From Crotophaga sulcirostris (lineage: Eukaryota; Chordata; Aves; Cuculiformes; Crotophagidae), in assembly GCA_013397455.1 (NCBI GenBank), contig VYZB01000341.1, positions 274,483-338,482 on the forward strand: a stretch of DNA of 64,000 nucleotides, written 5' to 3'. Shown here piece by piece: positions 29,301 through 44,300 of this stretch (positions within the stretch are counted from its first letter, which is position 1; every line of letters starts with the position of its first letter). The notes beneath the pieces were generated by a model that was not told where the DNA came from, made no database searches, and worked only from the letters and a program-made list of their open reading frames with translations. Both the position numbers and the translations under genes were made by a program.

Positions 29301-32300
29301 ACTCCTAAAGGGAGACTCCCAGAGGTGAAATTCTCATTACACAATCTTTTACAAGTCTCTCTTTTTAACATATAATAAAAGCTTTTCGCTCCATATAGCA
29401 GAATGAAAAGATTAACACCCACTCACCTCTGAAATGCAAGAAGAGCCCTTCTCTGCAAGACTTCTTGCATCCCTCGCAAAGATGCTAAAAAGGATATACT
29501 TCATCAGCGAGATGCAAGATCAAGAGATTTCATTCCACATGCTCATTGAAGAAGTTTTAATACATTGACTGAAAAAATGGTTGCACACAGAAACTTTAAT
29601 TTTAAGTCTAGCATTCTTCTAGAAGCTAGAACAGTGCCTTTTTAGGCAACATGGGAATTTCCAAGTGTCAATATTTATTCTTATCTTACCATCAGTAGCC
29701 TGTAGACTGTAAGTCAATCCCAGTGCCAAGTAGCCTTTTGCTTTGAACTCTGATGTTTTGTCCCCAAGATCAACAACTGTTTTGGCAAATCTTTCAGCTT
29801 CTTCCAACTGAAAATATTATAAAACATCCATGTAAGTCTAAAACTAGCTAAATCTTACACTGTAATGAGAGTAATTCACAGCATGCTTATTATGCAGAGA
29901 CTCTGCTGAAACTTCCACCATGTCTGCTTTGAAGGACTATTTCATTTTTCATTAGACTTAGTCATCCTGCTAAATACTGAGTAAAGAATGCAGATCTTCA
30001 GCTGAAGCACTCATTCATATGGTTGAGAGGAACTATGGCACATAACACACAGATTATTCTAAACTACTGTGGGTTTGCCTTTTTTAAAAAAATAACATCA
30101 TTTCTGGTCCATATGTGCCATCTACCATTTTTGCATTGCATAAATACAGTTCTTGCCCCATGAGCTGTTTCTTTAGGAAATACGGCCATGCAGAACTCTG
30201 CATCACATACAGTATTGCTGAACACATGCAAACTCATTGATAAAAAACATATAAAAGATAAAGGTTTATCTGCACAGCCATGCTAGCATACTATTTAACA
30301 ATCTAGAAAGAAAAAAGTCGCATTTGAATCGATTCAAGTACATGTAAATTCTAAGTACAGTAAGCTACTCCATACAGAGTCAATCCATAGGGAATAATTT
30401 ACAGAACTAGGATCTATGTTAATAATTAAGACTATTTTTGTCAGCCTCAACAAGTCCTGTTTCTGCTGCTGCACTATTTTCTCAATTTCTGATTGTGAGC
30501 TTTCCCTCCTCTTTTCCTCCTTTTTAAAATATATTCATTCTTCTAAAAATTAGAAGTGTATCTTGAAAAAACACATGATCACCTTAATATTTTTTTGTAC
30601 AGATACACCAATTTCAAGGTTATCTAAAATACAACTCAAGCAATGTTTTTTGAAAAGGCACTGTCCCTGCTAGGAATTCATAAACCCCAGCTGCCTGCAA
30701 ACACGGTCACAAACTCACCAGAAGACCCTCCTGAATATGACAGAATTGTCTCATTATCTTCCAAAATATTATTTTCCTCATAGATCATAGAATAGTTTGG
30801 GTTGGAAGGGACCTTAAAGATCAGACAGTTCCAATCCCCCTGCCTGGGCAGGGACACCTCCCACTAGATCAGGTTGCTCAAAGCCTCATTCAACCTGGTC
30901 GTGCACACCTCCAAGGATGGGTCATCCACAACTTCTCTGCGCAACCTGTTCCAGTGCCTCATCACCCCCACGGTAAAAAAATTCCAAGTGCTTGTAGAAA
31001 ACCAAGGGTTTTTTTCATTTTTGCACAGCTCTTGATGAAAAACAAAGAGTGGCAATGCTTACCCAGTGCAGAGATCCCATACAGAGCTTTGCAGCAAGGA
31101 GCGGGATAGTTGCATCATCTGGTTTCAAACGTATACATTCCTTCAAGACTTTAACAGCTCGAGCAGACTGTTAAAAACATTTTCCACTGGAATTACTAAA
31201 AGTATATATGTGTTTTGCAGACAGAAGATTCCTACTTCCATAATTTATTTTTCCCACGTGAAAGAGACATTACTAAAGATTTTGTTGACAAATTGTGACA
31301 ATTCCTCATGCAAGTGAAACACAAGACTTTAGGTACTGCTGTTATTCAACCCCTACCATCAAGCATCCTCAGGGAAACATTTGCCCAGAATATAATTCCA
31401 ATGGCACATGGTTCAAAAAACAGTTTTGAGATGCATTTAAAAACTTTGCTAGGCTTGTAAACACAACATTTGAGCCAGGCAAATGAAAGAGCAGGAACAG
31501 GACAGAGTCTTCAGAACAAGCCATGTTTTAGCACTCAGAGTTACAACAGCACCTAGGAAGAGCTGTGATATATGATTGTCTAACAGGGTGGCATTGCTCC
31601 TTTTTCTTTGTTTTAATTAATTTGCCTCCACTTGACCACAATTTAGAAGATAACTCTACATAAACTCAGAATGGGAAGAAGAATCCAGCCCTTTCAGAAA
31701 CAAAAAAAATGCTTCTAAAGTGCTTCTAAAAATAAAGAAAATAGAAATCATTCCTTTCCCCCATGCTGAAGATAAACAAATTACCACCAGTAAGAATGAT
31801 CTTTTAGAAAATTACTATTTTTACACTACATAATGAACATGATGCTTTTCCCTGTAATGTTACAGAAAATGTAAGAACTGAAAATACAAGCTTGCATCTG
31901 ACAACTTAAGTTCCTAGGTTATATATTTTTTTTTTCAAAAAAGTCCGTCTCACTTTAATTGCACAGAATACACAGTTTCAAAGACAGGAACACTAAAACA
32001 GAAACAGTCAGAAATTCTCAAACAACAACAAAAAGCAAAAGCATCAATCAATCAGCATTAATTTGAACCTAAGCATAACATTTGTTCATAAAAAAACCCA
32101 CATAAGTTGCTGTATAATATGATCTGCTATAATTCACTACTTACATTCAATTGATTTGGTTTGCTTGCTGGAAAGACAGTTCTTTATCATCACCTTCCAG
32201 CCTTCCTAAGTTTGAAACCACTGAAATAACATTCTTTGTACAGCACTAAGGATGTATTCAGGAGTATAATGTACTTAACTGATTTAAAGATTAGAATTAT

Positions 32301-35300
32301 TTTCAAAAACACTACGGATTAAAATTATGGACATGCCAAACGCTATCAACAGAAGAATTACATCAAAAAATTCAGACTTACTTTTCCTGCTGCCATCAAG
32401 GACAATGCAAATTGATACCAGAGATGGAACTCTTCAAATGCAAACTTCATGGCTCTTTCTAAACACTAATTTTGGAGGGAAAATTGTTACTTAAGAGCAC
32501 ATTCTTCAATTATTAAGAAGATATACGACTATAAAAAATCATCTTATATAGTCATACCTAAAATTCATGCAACTAAAAATTTAAATAATTCAGATAAATT
32601 ACGTGAAACTAGCTGTCAGATTCTATACGGAAAAAAAATAATAATTGAACATAAAACTGATTTCCTACTTATACTTGTTTAAATACTCCTGCTGCTACTG
32701 TCCTATCAGTCTGAAAGAAGGAATGACAAATATCACCTTACTGATTCACTAGCTGCAAAAGGCAGGAGGGAAGTCTGAAGTGAAAAGGAAAATTGTACTC
32801 ACAGTCTTCCTAAATGGTGAATACTCAACAAGCAGTGGCATCACAAGTACTTAGCAGTACAACTTGAATGGGGGAGGGGGAAAAGGTTCACCTGACAGTA
32901 TTATTTCTGAAAATTTTAACTTCACGGTGATTTGTGTTAGACCACCTCAAGTCACTTGTATAAATTTAGACGGTAAACTTTTGGGGGTGGAAACCATCTG
33001 CTGTATTTACACAGGAGTCAGAACAACAGTGTCCCGTATTTGTTTAGTTGTTAAGTACTACCAAAATTAAGGCTATTAACAGAAAAAAGCAACAAAGACA
33101 CAGTTGAATATTCACTATTATCAACAAACCTCTGAGAGCATTTCATATTGGCCTCTTCTTCCCAAGGCTATAGTAAGTAAATCATACACTACAGATGCAC
33201 TTTGCAAACTGATGATACGATCATTTTTGTGTTCTGGTATTCTGCTCAGTACAGCATCACGGTTAGCCTGAAACATACCATGAAAAAACAAAGTCACCCA
33301 ATGATTCTTCTTTCTTCCTCCCGTCCTTTTTTTTTTTTTAATTACACAGGGCATGGGCCTTTAATACATTTATTTAAATATACTAAATTTTAATGGGCAG
33401 CTTATTTCCTCCTTGATCACAGGGGAGGAATGACACATATTAATAACTAATAAATTGTTTCACTGCTTTAACAGGATAACATTTTAGGCTCAACATACTA
33501 GATACATTTTTTAAATCAGACTAATTAAACACAGAAAAAGAATTTCAAAGAGATACACAGAGTGTAAAATGCACAGATGTTTCAAGATTTATCAACGGAA
33601 TAATCCATAGCTTGGTTTGAAAACACACACCCCCGCACACACCCCCCAAACCAGACATTTTGCTTTCTTTTGATTAAGAAGTCTTTGGCTTTTCTTTTCT
33701 ACACTGCATAAATATTTAGCCAGCTTCAAGAACTCCTTCCTTTTTAACTTCACATTTAATCATTGTGTGACTCAATTCCTTCCAAGTACAGAGCAAGCAC
33801 TTCTTGTGAAAAAATGGCTGACAATGCCAAAGCAGTGTTGTAGGGGAGGATGCTTTGCAAGTTTTAAAGATATCATATTCTAACAATCATTTTCTGCATA
33901 ATTATAAAATGGAATGTGTATACAAACTTAAGTGCTCAGTGTTTCAGAACTGCCACAGTCTCAGACTCAATAAAGTCAACAACGTGTCAGCTGGCCACAC
34001 TTACTCTATACCCATTTTAAGGCTGAGGCAAAGGCAAGCAGTATAACTTTGTAAAGCCACAGTGAAAGAAATAAGCTTGGACATTTTACCATTGGCAAAT
34101 GACATATAAGGCTGAGCCCAGGAAGCAGTGATCAGTGGAACAAAGTCTAGTTGAAGGCCAGTAGCTAGCGGTGTACCTCAGTGACTTGACACTGGGCCTG
34201 TTCCTGTTTGAAAACTTCTCTAACTCTTCTTATCTTTTTCCCAAGCACTGGTCTAAAAAAATCATAAATCACATACTACTTCATAACTACTACAGCTAGA
34301 AAATTAGCATGCACTGAAGCTGAAGTAAGAGCCCTCTTCTCTCAGAAAGATAAGTTTGTAGTGATGAATATTTATATGCTCAATCTTCCTCTTTCCTCCC
34401 TCCAAAATTAATTTGAAAAAAAACCAGCTTCACCAAAGTAGGTCAATCATGTGAAAGATGTTACAGTCCCCCAAAACAAACTCTTCTGCTTCAGATAATT
34501 TGCAATAATTACTTGTAAAGAAAAAATATTGAAAGCTTGCTAAATACTCTACAGTGAGAAGCATTTGAAATAATTAGGCACATCTAATTCACAAAGGAAA
34601 AACTGTAAGTAACCTGAAAGGAGACTTAACAGGGCAGTGCTTTAATTTGGTTTCTGGCTTCCTAATGCTGACATGCAAAGAAGTACACATGTAAACACAG
34701 TAATCAGTAGTCGGGTCCTTCAAGAACTGGAACGGCTTCCACATCACACCATGACCACAGTTCACATCAGAATTCTGTATATTCTTAGAGAGGCACAGGC
34801 AGCCCCTTTAAGTGCCAAGTACATACTGCAGCAAAACCAACACAAATATAGGGAAATGTTTGCTCAGTCTGGTTTTCTGGTGACAGATTGTGTCATGAAC
34901 ATTGCAAGACAGATTACTACGAGTGAGGTAAATAGTTTGCACTACAATGTAAGTGTTTGCTACTTTAATATAGTTCAAATAGGACAATGTTAACTTAAAT
35001 GTCCTGATCCTATTTAACTGTACCAAAACAGAAGTCATGCCAGAGAATGATAGCATTAAAATCACCTATAGAACTTAGAAGACTGTCTAACTGATGTGAA
35101 GCAAGAGGGTCTGCTATATGATGCCTGAGATTCTAGAGGTTCCACCCTCCAGTTAGAAAAACGGCAGAAATTCCAGCTTCAGCTTTTCATTTCTGCCATC
35201 TGAGAACATATAACTGACCTGGTATGAAAATGTCAGTATGTGGCAATTGATAGATGACTACTAAATCATACTAGGGGAAAATATGAAAGGCCGATGAAAG

Positions 35301-38300
35301 GTACAAGTAGGATGTTGAAAAGAATCACCTACTAAGGAAATGAAGACATTAAAGAAAAAAATCCAGTAGTAAATGGCAAATGCCATGCCAGTATCATTTA
35401 AAATCATTTACAAATTTGAGTGACATCTGAGGTTTCATGCACAAAAGAAAATACTTTTTGGCTATGTTTATTATGCTTCTCTAGTAGCCTGTGATGTGTT
35501 TTTTACAACAAAAATAACACATTTTGAGTCTGTCTGAATGGCAACCAGCTGGTATAACAGTGGCTCATGCTGATAAGTGATGCCAAATGAAAGGCTTTGC
35601 GTTCACCTGCTAATGGTTAGGAGGAGCCCTTGTCTCTAAAGGAGAAAAACTCACTAAGGCTTGCAGACCTTATCTTGCTGGCTCAGAGAAACAGAAGGTT
35701 GAGTTTCAGAAGTAACTGCCTGCTTTCCCAACAGAAAACGAAACACAAGTCACAAAGTGAGGGACGACAAAAACCCTTCTATTTTCATTCAAAAAGACTG
35801 AGGAAAACACATACACACAAAGCGCACACACATTCACTGTATTTTACCTACCATAGATTCACTAATAAGCAGCAACAGTAAGGCTTCTTCTGTATTTTCT
35901 TGAGGACAAAAGATGCTGTTCAAAACAAGAATTTAATTATTTCAGCAGAATACATTATTTTAAATGGAATTTCAGTCTTCTCCATCTGCATTGCTTAGCA
36001 CTGTCCTACTGTGGCAAGACCATTTTCTCCACAGCTACAATCTATTTCTCAGTTCTCTGGCTGCCTGTGCTTTCAAGCATGTATCAAAACAAGTAAGCAA
36101 TAGTTGTTGAGGCGTGCAAAGCTCGCAGATTATGTAAAACAAGCATACAACAAAGTTTTATCAGATCAAACTTAATATCGATGAAATAAAAAATGAATTA
36201 AGAGACACACTGCCAAATGGTTAAGACTTCACTGGTATGCTCTGACAGAAGCACATTACTTTCAGTCAGTAAGCCACGCCTAAGGACTGTAGTAAAGTGC
36301 AAAATTTTTTAATACAGATTTTTGGCACTGTCCAGAGTTTGTCTAAGGAAAACAACTTTACCTTAGAAACTATTTTTCATTTATAAGCTACAGACAAACA
36401 ACAAACTATTAACTTAAAAGAACAAGTTCAAATTCAAAGAAATGGCTATCCACATTTAATACAAATAGTAATGGTCATCAATTTTGAAAAAAACCCATGC
36501 ATTTTCAAGACAGAAGAGATACACTGCAAAGCTACTTACAGAATTAACCATGGGATGTGCCACACAAGAATGATTCATAGCATACCACTTATTTGAACCA
36601 GTGAAAAGACAAAACTCAACAAAAAGATGGCATCATATGGAAATGCCAAAAGTAACCTAAAAAGATTAAAAGGTAGCTGTTTTAAGTAATAAAATACCTT
36701 TGAAACTGCTAAATTACTAGATAAATTGATAGATATGTTTTGAATTTTTATAATGTTTTAGGGATGAATTTGAATCTCCATATTGCTAACTCTCTTCTAT
36801 CTACGATAAAGCAGAATCAAGCTCTAGAAACAGCACTCAACGTTTAAATTGTGCCATTTCAGATTTGCCACCTGGTTCATGTTTCCTTTTGTATCCCAGG
36901 TATAATATGAGATATTAACTCAATCATTTACCCCAGTATAGGAAAAAAAAATATTTTGAGAATTGAGAACAAGAGGTCTCATGCATGCAGTGCAAACTTC
37001 TGCTTGAAGAAGCATGTGGCTTCCCTAGTTCTCTTCAGGAAACATATAAACATACACAGCACAGGAAACATTCCCATTCACATTGTCCAATGCCTTCTAC
37101 ATTTTCAACAATATAAATTAAATTACCCAGTGCACAGTGTAAAAATTGCAATTACAGAAATGAGAGGTATAAACTCAGTCATACTTTTCTCCAGTGTATA
37201 CCCGCGGTCTTCTACTGAGTGCGTAATTCTTAGTATTTGAACCTCTTCGAAGGGGATCATCTAGGGGTGATTGGTGAGGAGGATCTTCCAGTGGATTCCA
37301 ATAACTCTGTTCACACATGCCTCGTAACAAAATTTCAGCCAGTTGTCTTGCTATCGTCTGTAAAAGTGAAAGATAAAGGTTTTATTTAGAAATGCTGAAT
37401 ACAAACTCTTCAAAAATGCTTGGATTATTTCAAATGAAGACTAGTCAATGCAGATTATATTTTCTGTTATTTTAAAACATCCAACAAAACAGGCATACTG
37501 CTGCTCCTTGAAAGGTACAAATACCCAGTTCAGTTCTCTAAACACAAACTAAACAAAATGGCAGTAACAAACAATTTTTTAAATTTATCAGTTAAATACA
37601 GATACTTCTGAAGTATCAACACCCTCAACTGTTACTCCTGTGAGTGGAGCACATTCAGGTATGTTTTCAGATATTTTGTGCTCAATAACCTCTACTGCCT
37701 CTCCAGGCCTGGAACAGACATTTCCATGGGAGAAACCACAGTGGAGCAGGTTTTCCCCTGCAGTTCATGGATATGATGACAGTGGAGCACAGGTCCACAC
37801 TGCAGCCTGGTGACAGGTCCACAGTGGAGAAGGTTGAAAGGTTGATATTCCCTGAAGGAACTGCAGCCCACAAGAGGGACCCTATGCTGGAGCAGGGGAA
37901 AAGTGTGAGGAGTAAGGAGCAACAGAGAAGACCTGTTACAGACTCACTACAACTCTCCATCCCCCGGGCACCACTTGGAGAGTGGGAGAGGCAGTAGAAA
38001 AGTCAGGAATGAAAGACTGAAGTTGAACAGGGGTGGAGGGAAGGTGTTTCAGTTTGTCTTTGTTTCTCACCATTATCTTTTAATTGACAATAAATTAATT
38101 TGCCCCATGTCAATATAAATAACAAATCTTAATGATTTTGCTTTTTTTTGTTTTAAGAGGCTTCGTCAGAAAAATAATGAAATGACAATTTGGTAACTTC
38201 CACCTGAACAGAACACACAAAGACACTGCACTCTGTCCTCACTCCCATTATATTACAAAGATATAACACCACCCTTGTGAAACTATGGTGAGTCCTAAAT

Positions 38301-41300
38301 AGGGCAATTATCATTAAGGCATGGTCAGTCAGAGACCAATCAGGTTTTAACTGTAACTACAAATAGGAAAGAGAAATAGGGAAGATTCTGGGTATCATTT
38401 TTAAATGATTTTTATTTTAATTATTCACTTAAACCAGAAAAGGTAACCTTATAAAGTAGTGGATAACAATTCTCAATGAATACACTACGCATTTGATTAT
38501 TTGTCTTTAATTCATCCACTACATTTGTGATTTACCTACTAACTAAAATTCAGATGCTGTGATAGGAACCTGGTTTAATGTAACTTACCATTCGCAGATT
38601 TTGTGTAGTTCTTGTTTCGACAGCTCTTAGCAACTCTCGAAATCTACCAACTCCTCTCGTCAAGTTCCTGTATATAAACATAGAATTTGACAGCATTCCA
38701 ACTTGGATTTAGTAACACCTTAGTATATTATTTGATAAAATTGTTTAAATCCCCGCTATATTTTTTTTTCCCTGCATCTCATCATTACCTGAGATAGATA
38801 TATTCATCCATCTGGAAAACCCACCACTGACTACTATAACAAGTCTCTGCCAGTTTATTGAAAAAAGAAACATTTTCATGATCTGCAGATCTTGATCACA
38901 GAGTGACCAGTCAGTGCACATTAAAGAAAATCAATCTTGTGTACACATCTAACATGGAAACAATTGCATGAAAGATTATATTTATTCATATATTTTACAC
39001 AGGCAGGCCTCTTAATAGTTAATGAATATGACACCAACTTAACGTACTAAGGAGGCAAGTACAGAAAGTCAGTAGGCCAAATTTTTCAGAAAACCTCTGA
39101 ACTCAGTGGAAGCTGGATACCTTCAGCACCTTTGGAAAATCAAAACATATACCACTGAGTAATATCACAAGCCAAATATTTTAGAGACCCAAAATCAGAC
39201 CACTGGAATCCCAGCTTTAAGTCCGCTGCTCTAAGTGCATATTTCTCATGAATGGAGCTTTATTTCAAGGACTGTATTGCAAAATCACAGATGTGGCCTC
39301 ATAGCAAGATTTAAAAAAAAAAATAAACAAACTTGCCAAAAAAATTAATTGTTGCCTATAATATTGTCAAAAAAGAGCAAGAGTAAGAATTTGTCAGCTT
39401 GAAACACTACCTTCCCAGTACAGATGAAATATGTACTATGTAGAAGAACTTCAAATCACAATAATTTAAGTCTTTATGAAATTTTAGGAATTAGCATTTT
39501 TTTCCATATGAAGTTTATGTCTTTTGATGTGCTACAGGAAGAAAAGCATATTCTATGAAGAAGTACACAACTTTTAAAAGTCCTTAAGAACCACATGACA
39601 GGTTGTTATTAGTTACCTACTACATTTTTATAAGCATCTGCAGAGGACTGAAACTTGTGACTGAAGTTCTACTGTATCATGGAAACAGCAGTAACATTGT
39701 ACAAGCAAAAAAAAGCGCACACTTGAAAATATAAATTAGTTTTTGCTTCATAAAGCATTTAACAATGACCCACCACACAAGTAAACACAAACACAGACTT
39801 GTTGAGCATCTTCTACATGAAGCATACTAAAAAATACACTTCAAAACTATAATCTAAATAACCTCAAATTTGAGTTAAATGCTTTAAGAGTCAAGTAATG
39901 AAGCAAAAATATACCATGTACAATATGGTAGATCTCCACACTGCACTGCTTTTAGCAAAGTACATTTCCTGTATTTGTTAACAGTTTGTAATGTTGGAGA
40001 GAAGCGGGTGGCAGCTATTCTGGCCTTTTTCCTGCCTAGCCTAGGAACCACACAATCTTTACTTGCTTTTCACTACAGTGTGCCTTCACGTTAGCAGTTT
40101 CACTTATGCTGATCGAATGCCAGAGCAGAAGGGCAGGTTAACAACATCCCACAGTGTCTGCAAATGACTTCGAGATCCCTTTCATTCTTGAGACAAGGAA
40201 TTTTAAGGTACATTAACATGCACTCAGAGTTGCCACATTTTCAGTAATTTTAGGCAAGACAAAAGACAGCTCACAGAAAGATACTGCTTGTTACATATCT
40301 GTGTTTGTGTGACTCCCTTCTCAGATCACGTTTTATTGCTGCTCCATTACTTGAAGAATGACATTTCAAAAGCTTAGTGATCATTTCCATGCTGAAATCC
40401 CTGAACAATTTGAAAACTCGGATAGCCTTTTGTTATCCTACCATCAGTACATTAAAATCTCAAACTCTTTACAGACACTGCATGATTTCCCTTCATCTCC
40501 TATTTACGTATTTGAAAGAATAAGAGTTATTTTGGGACAAACCAGTAGCCCTATCAAGAGTTCCAATATTTCAATCAAATCACATTTTCCTAATGAAATA
40601 AGAAGCCCTGCAAACAAATTTTTAAACTATATGATTTCAACAACAAATGTCAGAAATGTACTTAAAAAACGATTCGTGCCAAGCTCTGAAGTTCTTAAAA
40701 ATGGAGACTTGTAATCCTTTTTTCATTTTCTGTGATATCCGAATTAATTCTTAGGCTTTTAAGGGAAGTGTTATTTGAAATAAATTATGAAGGATCTCCC
40801 ATGCAGAATCTAAAAGGATCTATACAGCAGGTACAATGGGGATTGTATACTTGTATACATACTGTTGATCTTCATGTACATTTATCCTGCAGCATAATGT
40901 TAAAATAAGTGATAACTGAAGAGATTTGGAAAAAAATTACAAAATCAAAATTATAAAAATCAAAAGTTTCAATATGTTGTCAATCACTTTCTAACAGTGT
41001 CTAGTAATAAAGCAAAAGAAATTTCAAATAGTTGAAGTTTAAGGTATTTTAACTTCTCACATTTTGTAAGGAAAAACATAAAATGCTTTGTTTAATATAC
41101 TTTGATTAAAGGATTTTACAATTTGTCAATAAACACAATATGGGCAGCCTTACTATTTCAATCAAAATGTTGCCTCATGATTACACAATACATAATTGCT
41201 AAAAATTATGATGCCCAGTTAGATCACAAATACAAAACCTAAACAAATAAAGGAAACAGAAACACAAGAAAAAGGAGAAACAAAATTTACCCATTCTTGA

Positions 41301-44300
41301 AATATAAAACATGCGCTCTTTGAAGTCCTGTTTCCAGGAAAAAGCCAAGTTCTTGTTCATGTGCAGTGGGTCCTGGCTTAGGGCTTCTGTTTTGCATATT
41401 GGCATTAATTATCTGGCAGAAGAAAAGAAAAAGGGGAAAAATTTATTCAGAAAAAAAAATAATCAAGTTTTGTGGACTTTTACACAAAAAAACTTTAATC
41501 TGGAACTCTGTCAGGTTAGGAAAGATTGCTGCAGAAGGCAGTAAGAAGATTAGAAGTTATCTCCAGAGTGATTTCAAAAAAACAATTTAGAAATAACTTA
41601 ATTTGCATTACATCAACATTAAAAATGCTCTTAAAAAGGAGAGCTATCAGTTCACATTTGCCTTCATACTCACCACACACAGTCTACCAGCCACTAAAAG
41701 AAAATAACAAAACAAACAAAATACGCAAAGCAAAGAAAGCTCAGAAAATAAAAATATTTTTCTTTTCCCCACCATAACAAAGTTTTCTTTCTCCTTCCTT
41801 TTGTTTGTGAGACCTGAAATTCACCTAACAATCCCTTCAAAGACAAGTGTCAAGTGACAGGCCTGAGGCTTGCAAGCAACAGGTCTGTACAAGAGGGTCG
41901 GATGGGTTTTGCTGGCTTACTTCATTCTAATATTATTTGCAAGACAAAGAATAGAGCCTCACCTGTACTGTATTTTGTCCAAACATATCTCAAAGTCTAA
42001 ATAAAATGCAGTAGCGCGTAACTCCTGGAAACAAAGTGTACCAGAAATTTTCTTTTCAGGAAAAAAAAAAGTATTTATAACCCCTGAAGGGTTTCTGCTA
42101 AGTGGTAAGAAAGAGAAGACAAGGTTAATTCTGTAAATGAAAACAAAAGGAGGAAATAAAAGACCCTATGTATACCTTTAAGTTCAGATAAAGCCTGAAG
42201 CTTTTAAATCATGAAGCATTATGCTCTTTACAAATAAAGAGCCTAACTTTAACTTTCCATAATCCATAACTCATAAAACAGGGAAAAAAGAAAACAGTAA
42301 CTTGCCTAATATTCTGCAGAGCTGTTTGTAGGTTATATTTTATCTAACATTAAGAAGTTCACATATTTATCAGCTTTCATCAATAAACAGGCCTCCTGCA
42401 TATCTAGTAGTCTCTTTCTACTCATACATAGTATGAAAAGAAGAGCGACTCTGAAGTCCAGATTCAGTTGTAGACAACTGTCTCTTTAGGCAAAAAAATG
42501 CAAGTACTTTTAGCAGTAACTGTAGTTTCCTACATAGAGTGAGGAACATATCAATGAAATAAAATGACAAAAGGTCTATCAAGTTCAGAATATTGTCCTG
42601 ATCCAATTTATAGAACTATTACAATTTATATGAAGCTCATCGATATTTTAAAATTCATACGTTTATCTGGCTATTGTATCTGACGATTTTTTCACTGCCC
42701 CAGGATCGTGCCTATTAGTTGAAGCAAACATACTTTCAGTTACTGTTCTGGACATCCCACTGTCCAGGGTCTTGTTGACAGCTAGAATGGTATTTCAGAA
42801 TTTTACATTCAAGCAATTTTATAAAGAGGATTTAAGAGCAGTCAAATTATTGGCTCCAAACAAACATCAGCAACATCGATTTTCAATCTTCACAGCGCCA
42901 CTGTGAAATAAATTCTTGTTAAGAACTATCTGAAGAGCCAGTAAGTACATACATAAAATGTACATATCTCTACATGTGTGTATTTGAAAGACACCATAAT
43001 TTCATGCCCATAAGTGAACTACCATAGGGTAACAAGAGGCCTCAGATGAGCATCTTGAATTTATGTAGCAGTAGAGGAGCTATGTCCTTTTTCAGACAAC
43101 CGGCACTACTTTCTAAGAGGTCAGAAGGACAACTAACAGACACCTATTAACAAATGCTAACTGATTGCCCAACTGTAAGTATGCATTGAAGTCATAAGAA
43201 AACAAATATTACACAACTTTTAGTTGAGTTACCAAAATATTGGTAACATCACATCAAGGAAAGATGAGCCACGGAATTCTTACCCTTACCCTTTCTATCT
43301 CCTGAAGGTACAGTAGAGCAATATCCCCAGCCTTCTCATAGCACGTAACAATTTCTTGTTCACGGTCCATGTGGAGGTTACTAGCGGAAGAAGAAATTGG
43401 CAACTTCTCAAGACATAGACCTGGGGGACAAAAAAATTCAAACGAGGCATTAAAATATCATATAAGACAATGCCTAAACAGTACTCCATGCTAAGCTTAT
43501 TTGGTTCAGAAAAGAAAAAAAAAATACCAAAGACTTAAGATGTGGAAAATGCTACACTTCAAATCCAAATAATTATTCAAATAAATATAAGTTTATTTAA
43601 GAGTTTTATTTCAGGTCGTTGTTTCAGCTTGTCAAGAGTAAATGCTGTTCCTGAAGTGCTCAGACCTAGACACGACCATGAAATGCAACAAATGAACTGC
43701 AATAAAATGTCAAATAACTGAAAGTATCAGATAGTTGGTAAGCAGATCACTCTCCTCTTGCACTTCTGCCCCATGACATGAACAGTCAGTGTCCCACAGT
43801 AATCCTCCACTACATAAAATATATGACTCAACTGGCTATTTGTAGATTTGACTTGGATTTATCATTTCTATTTTTATACTTCATTGCCACAACTATAATC
43901 TTTTTAATCTGAAAAGCTCACAATAAGAACATTCTCTCATTTTAGCTGAGAATTTTCTTTAAGAAATGAAAGTAACTCAGTACTCTCCCAAAAATTTAAA
44001 GTAATGCCAAAAGGAAGTACAAAATTCTAAGTGTCCTTTGATGAAGAAGATAACACCATTTCTAGGGCTAACTTTATTATACAACTAATATTCACTGTAT
44101 TTTTCCCTGTACGTATGCATATTTTAAGCATTCAATGCTTTGGAGCAGGAAATTCATTTGGAGAACTGTCCTGAAATGACCACTTAACACGATAGTCTGG
44201 ATAATTTGTTTTGATTGTACAAGAAATAATTACAGTTCAATGCTGTATTAAAAATGAAAACACATCAATTAGAATAAAAACACTGAATAAATCATGATTT

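Noticed and set aside
37682..37997. Open frames of 76-92 codons in intron 6
   Set aside because: They overlap on both strands within the LTR fragment and have no domain.
40358..40714. 118-codon open frame on the plus strand in intron 5
   Set aside because: No recognisable family, AT-driven composition, isolated in an intron.
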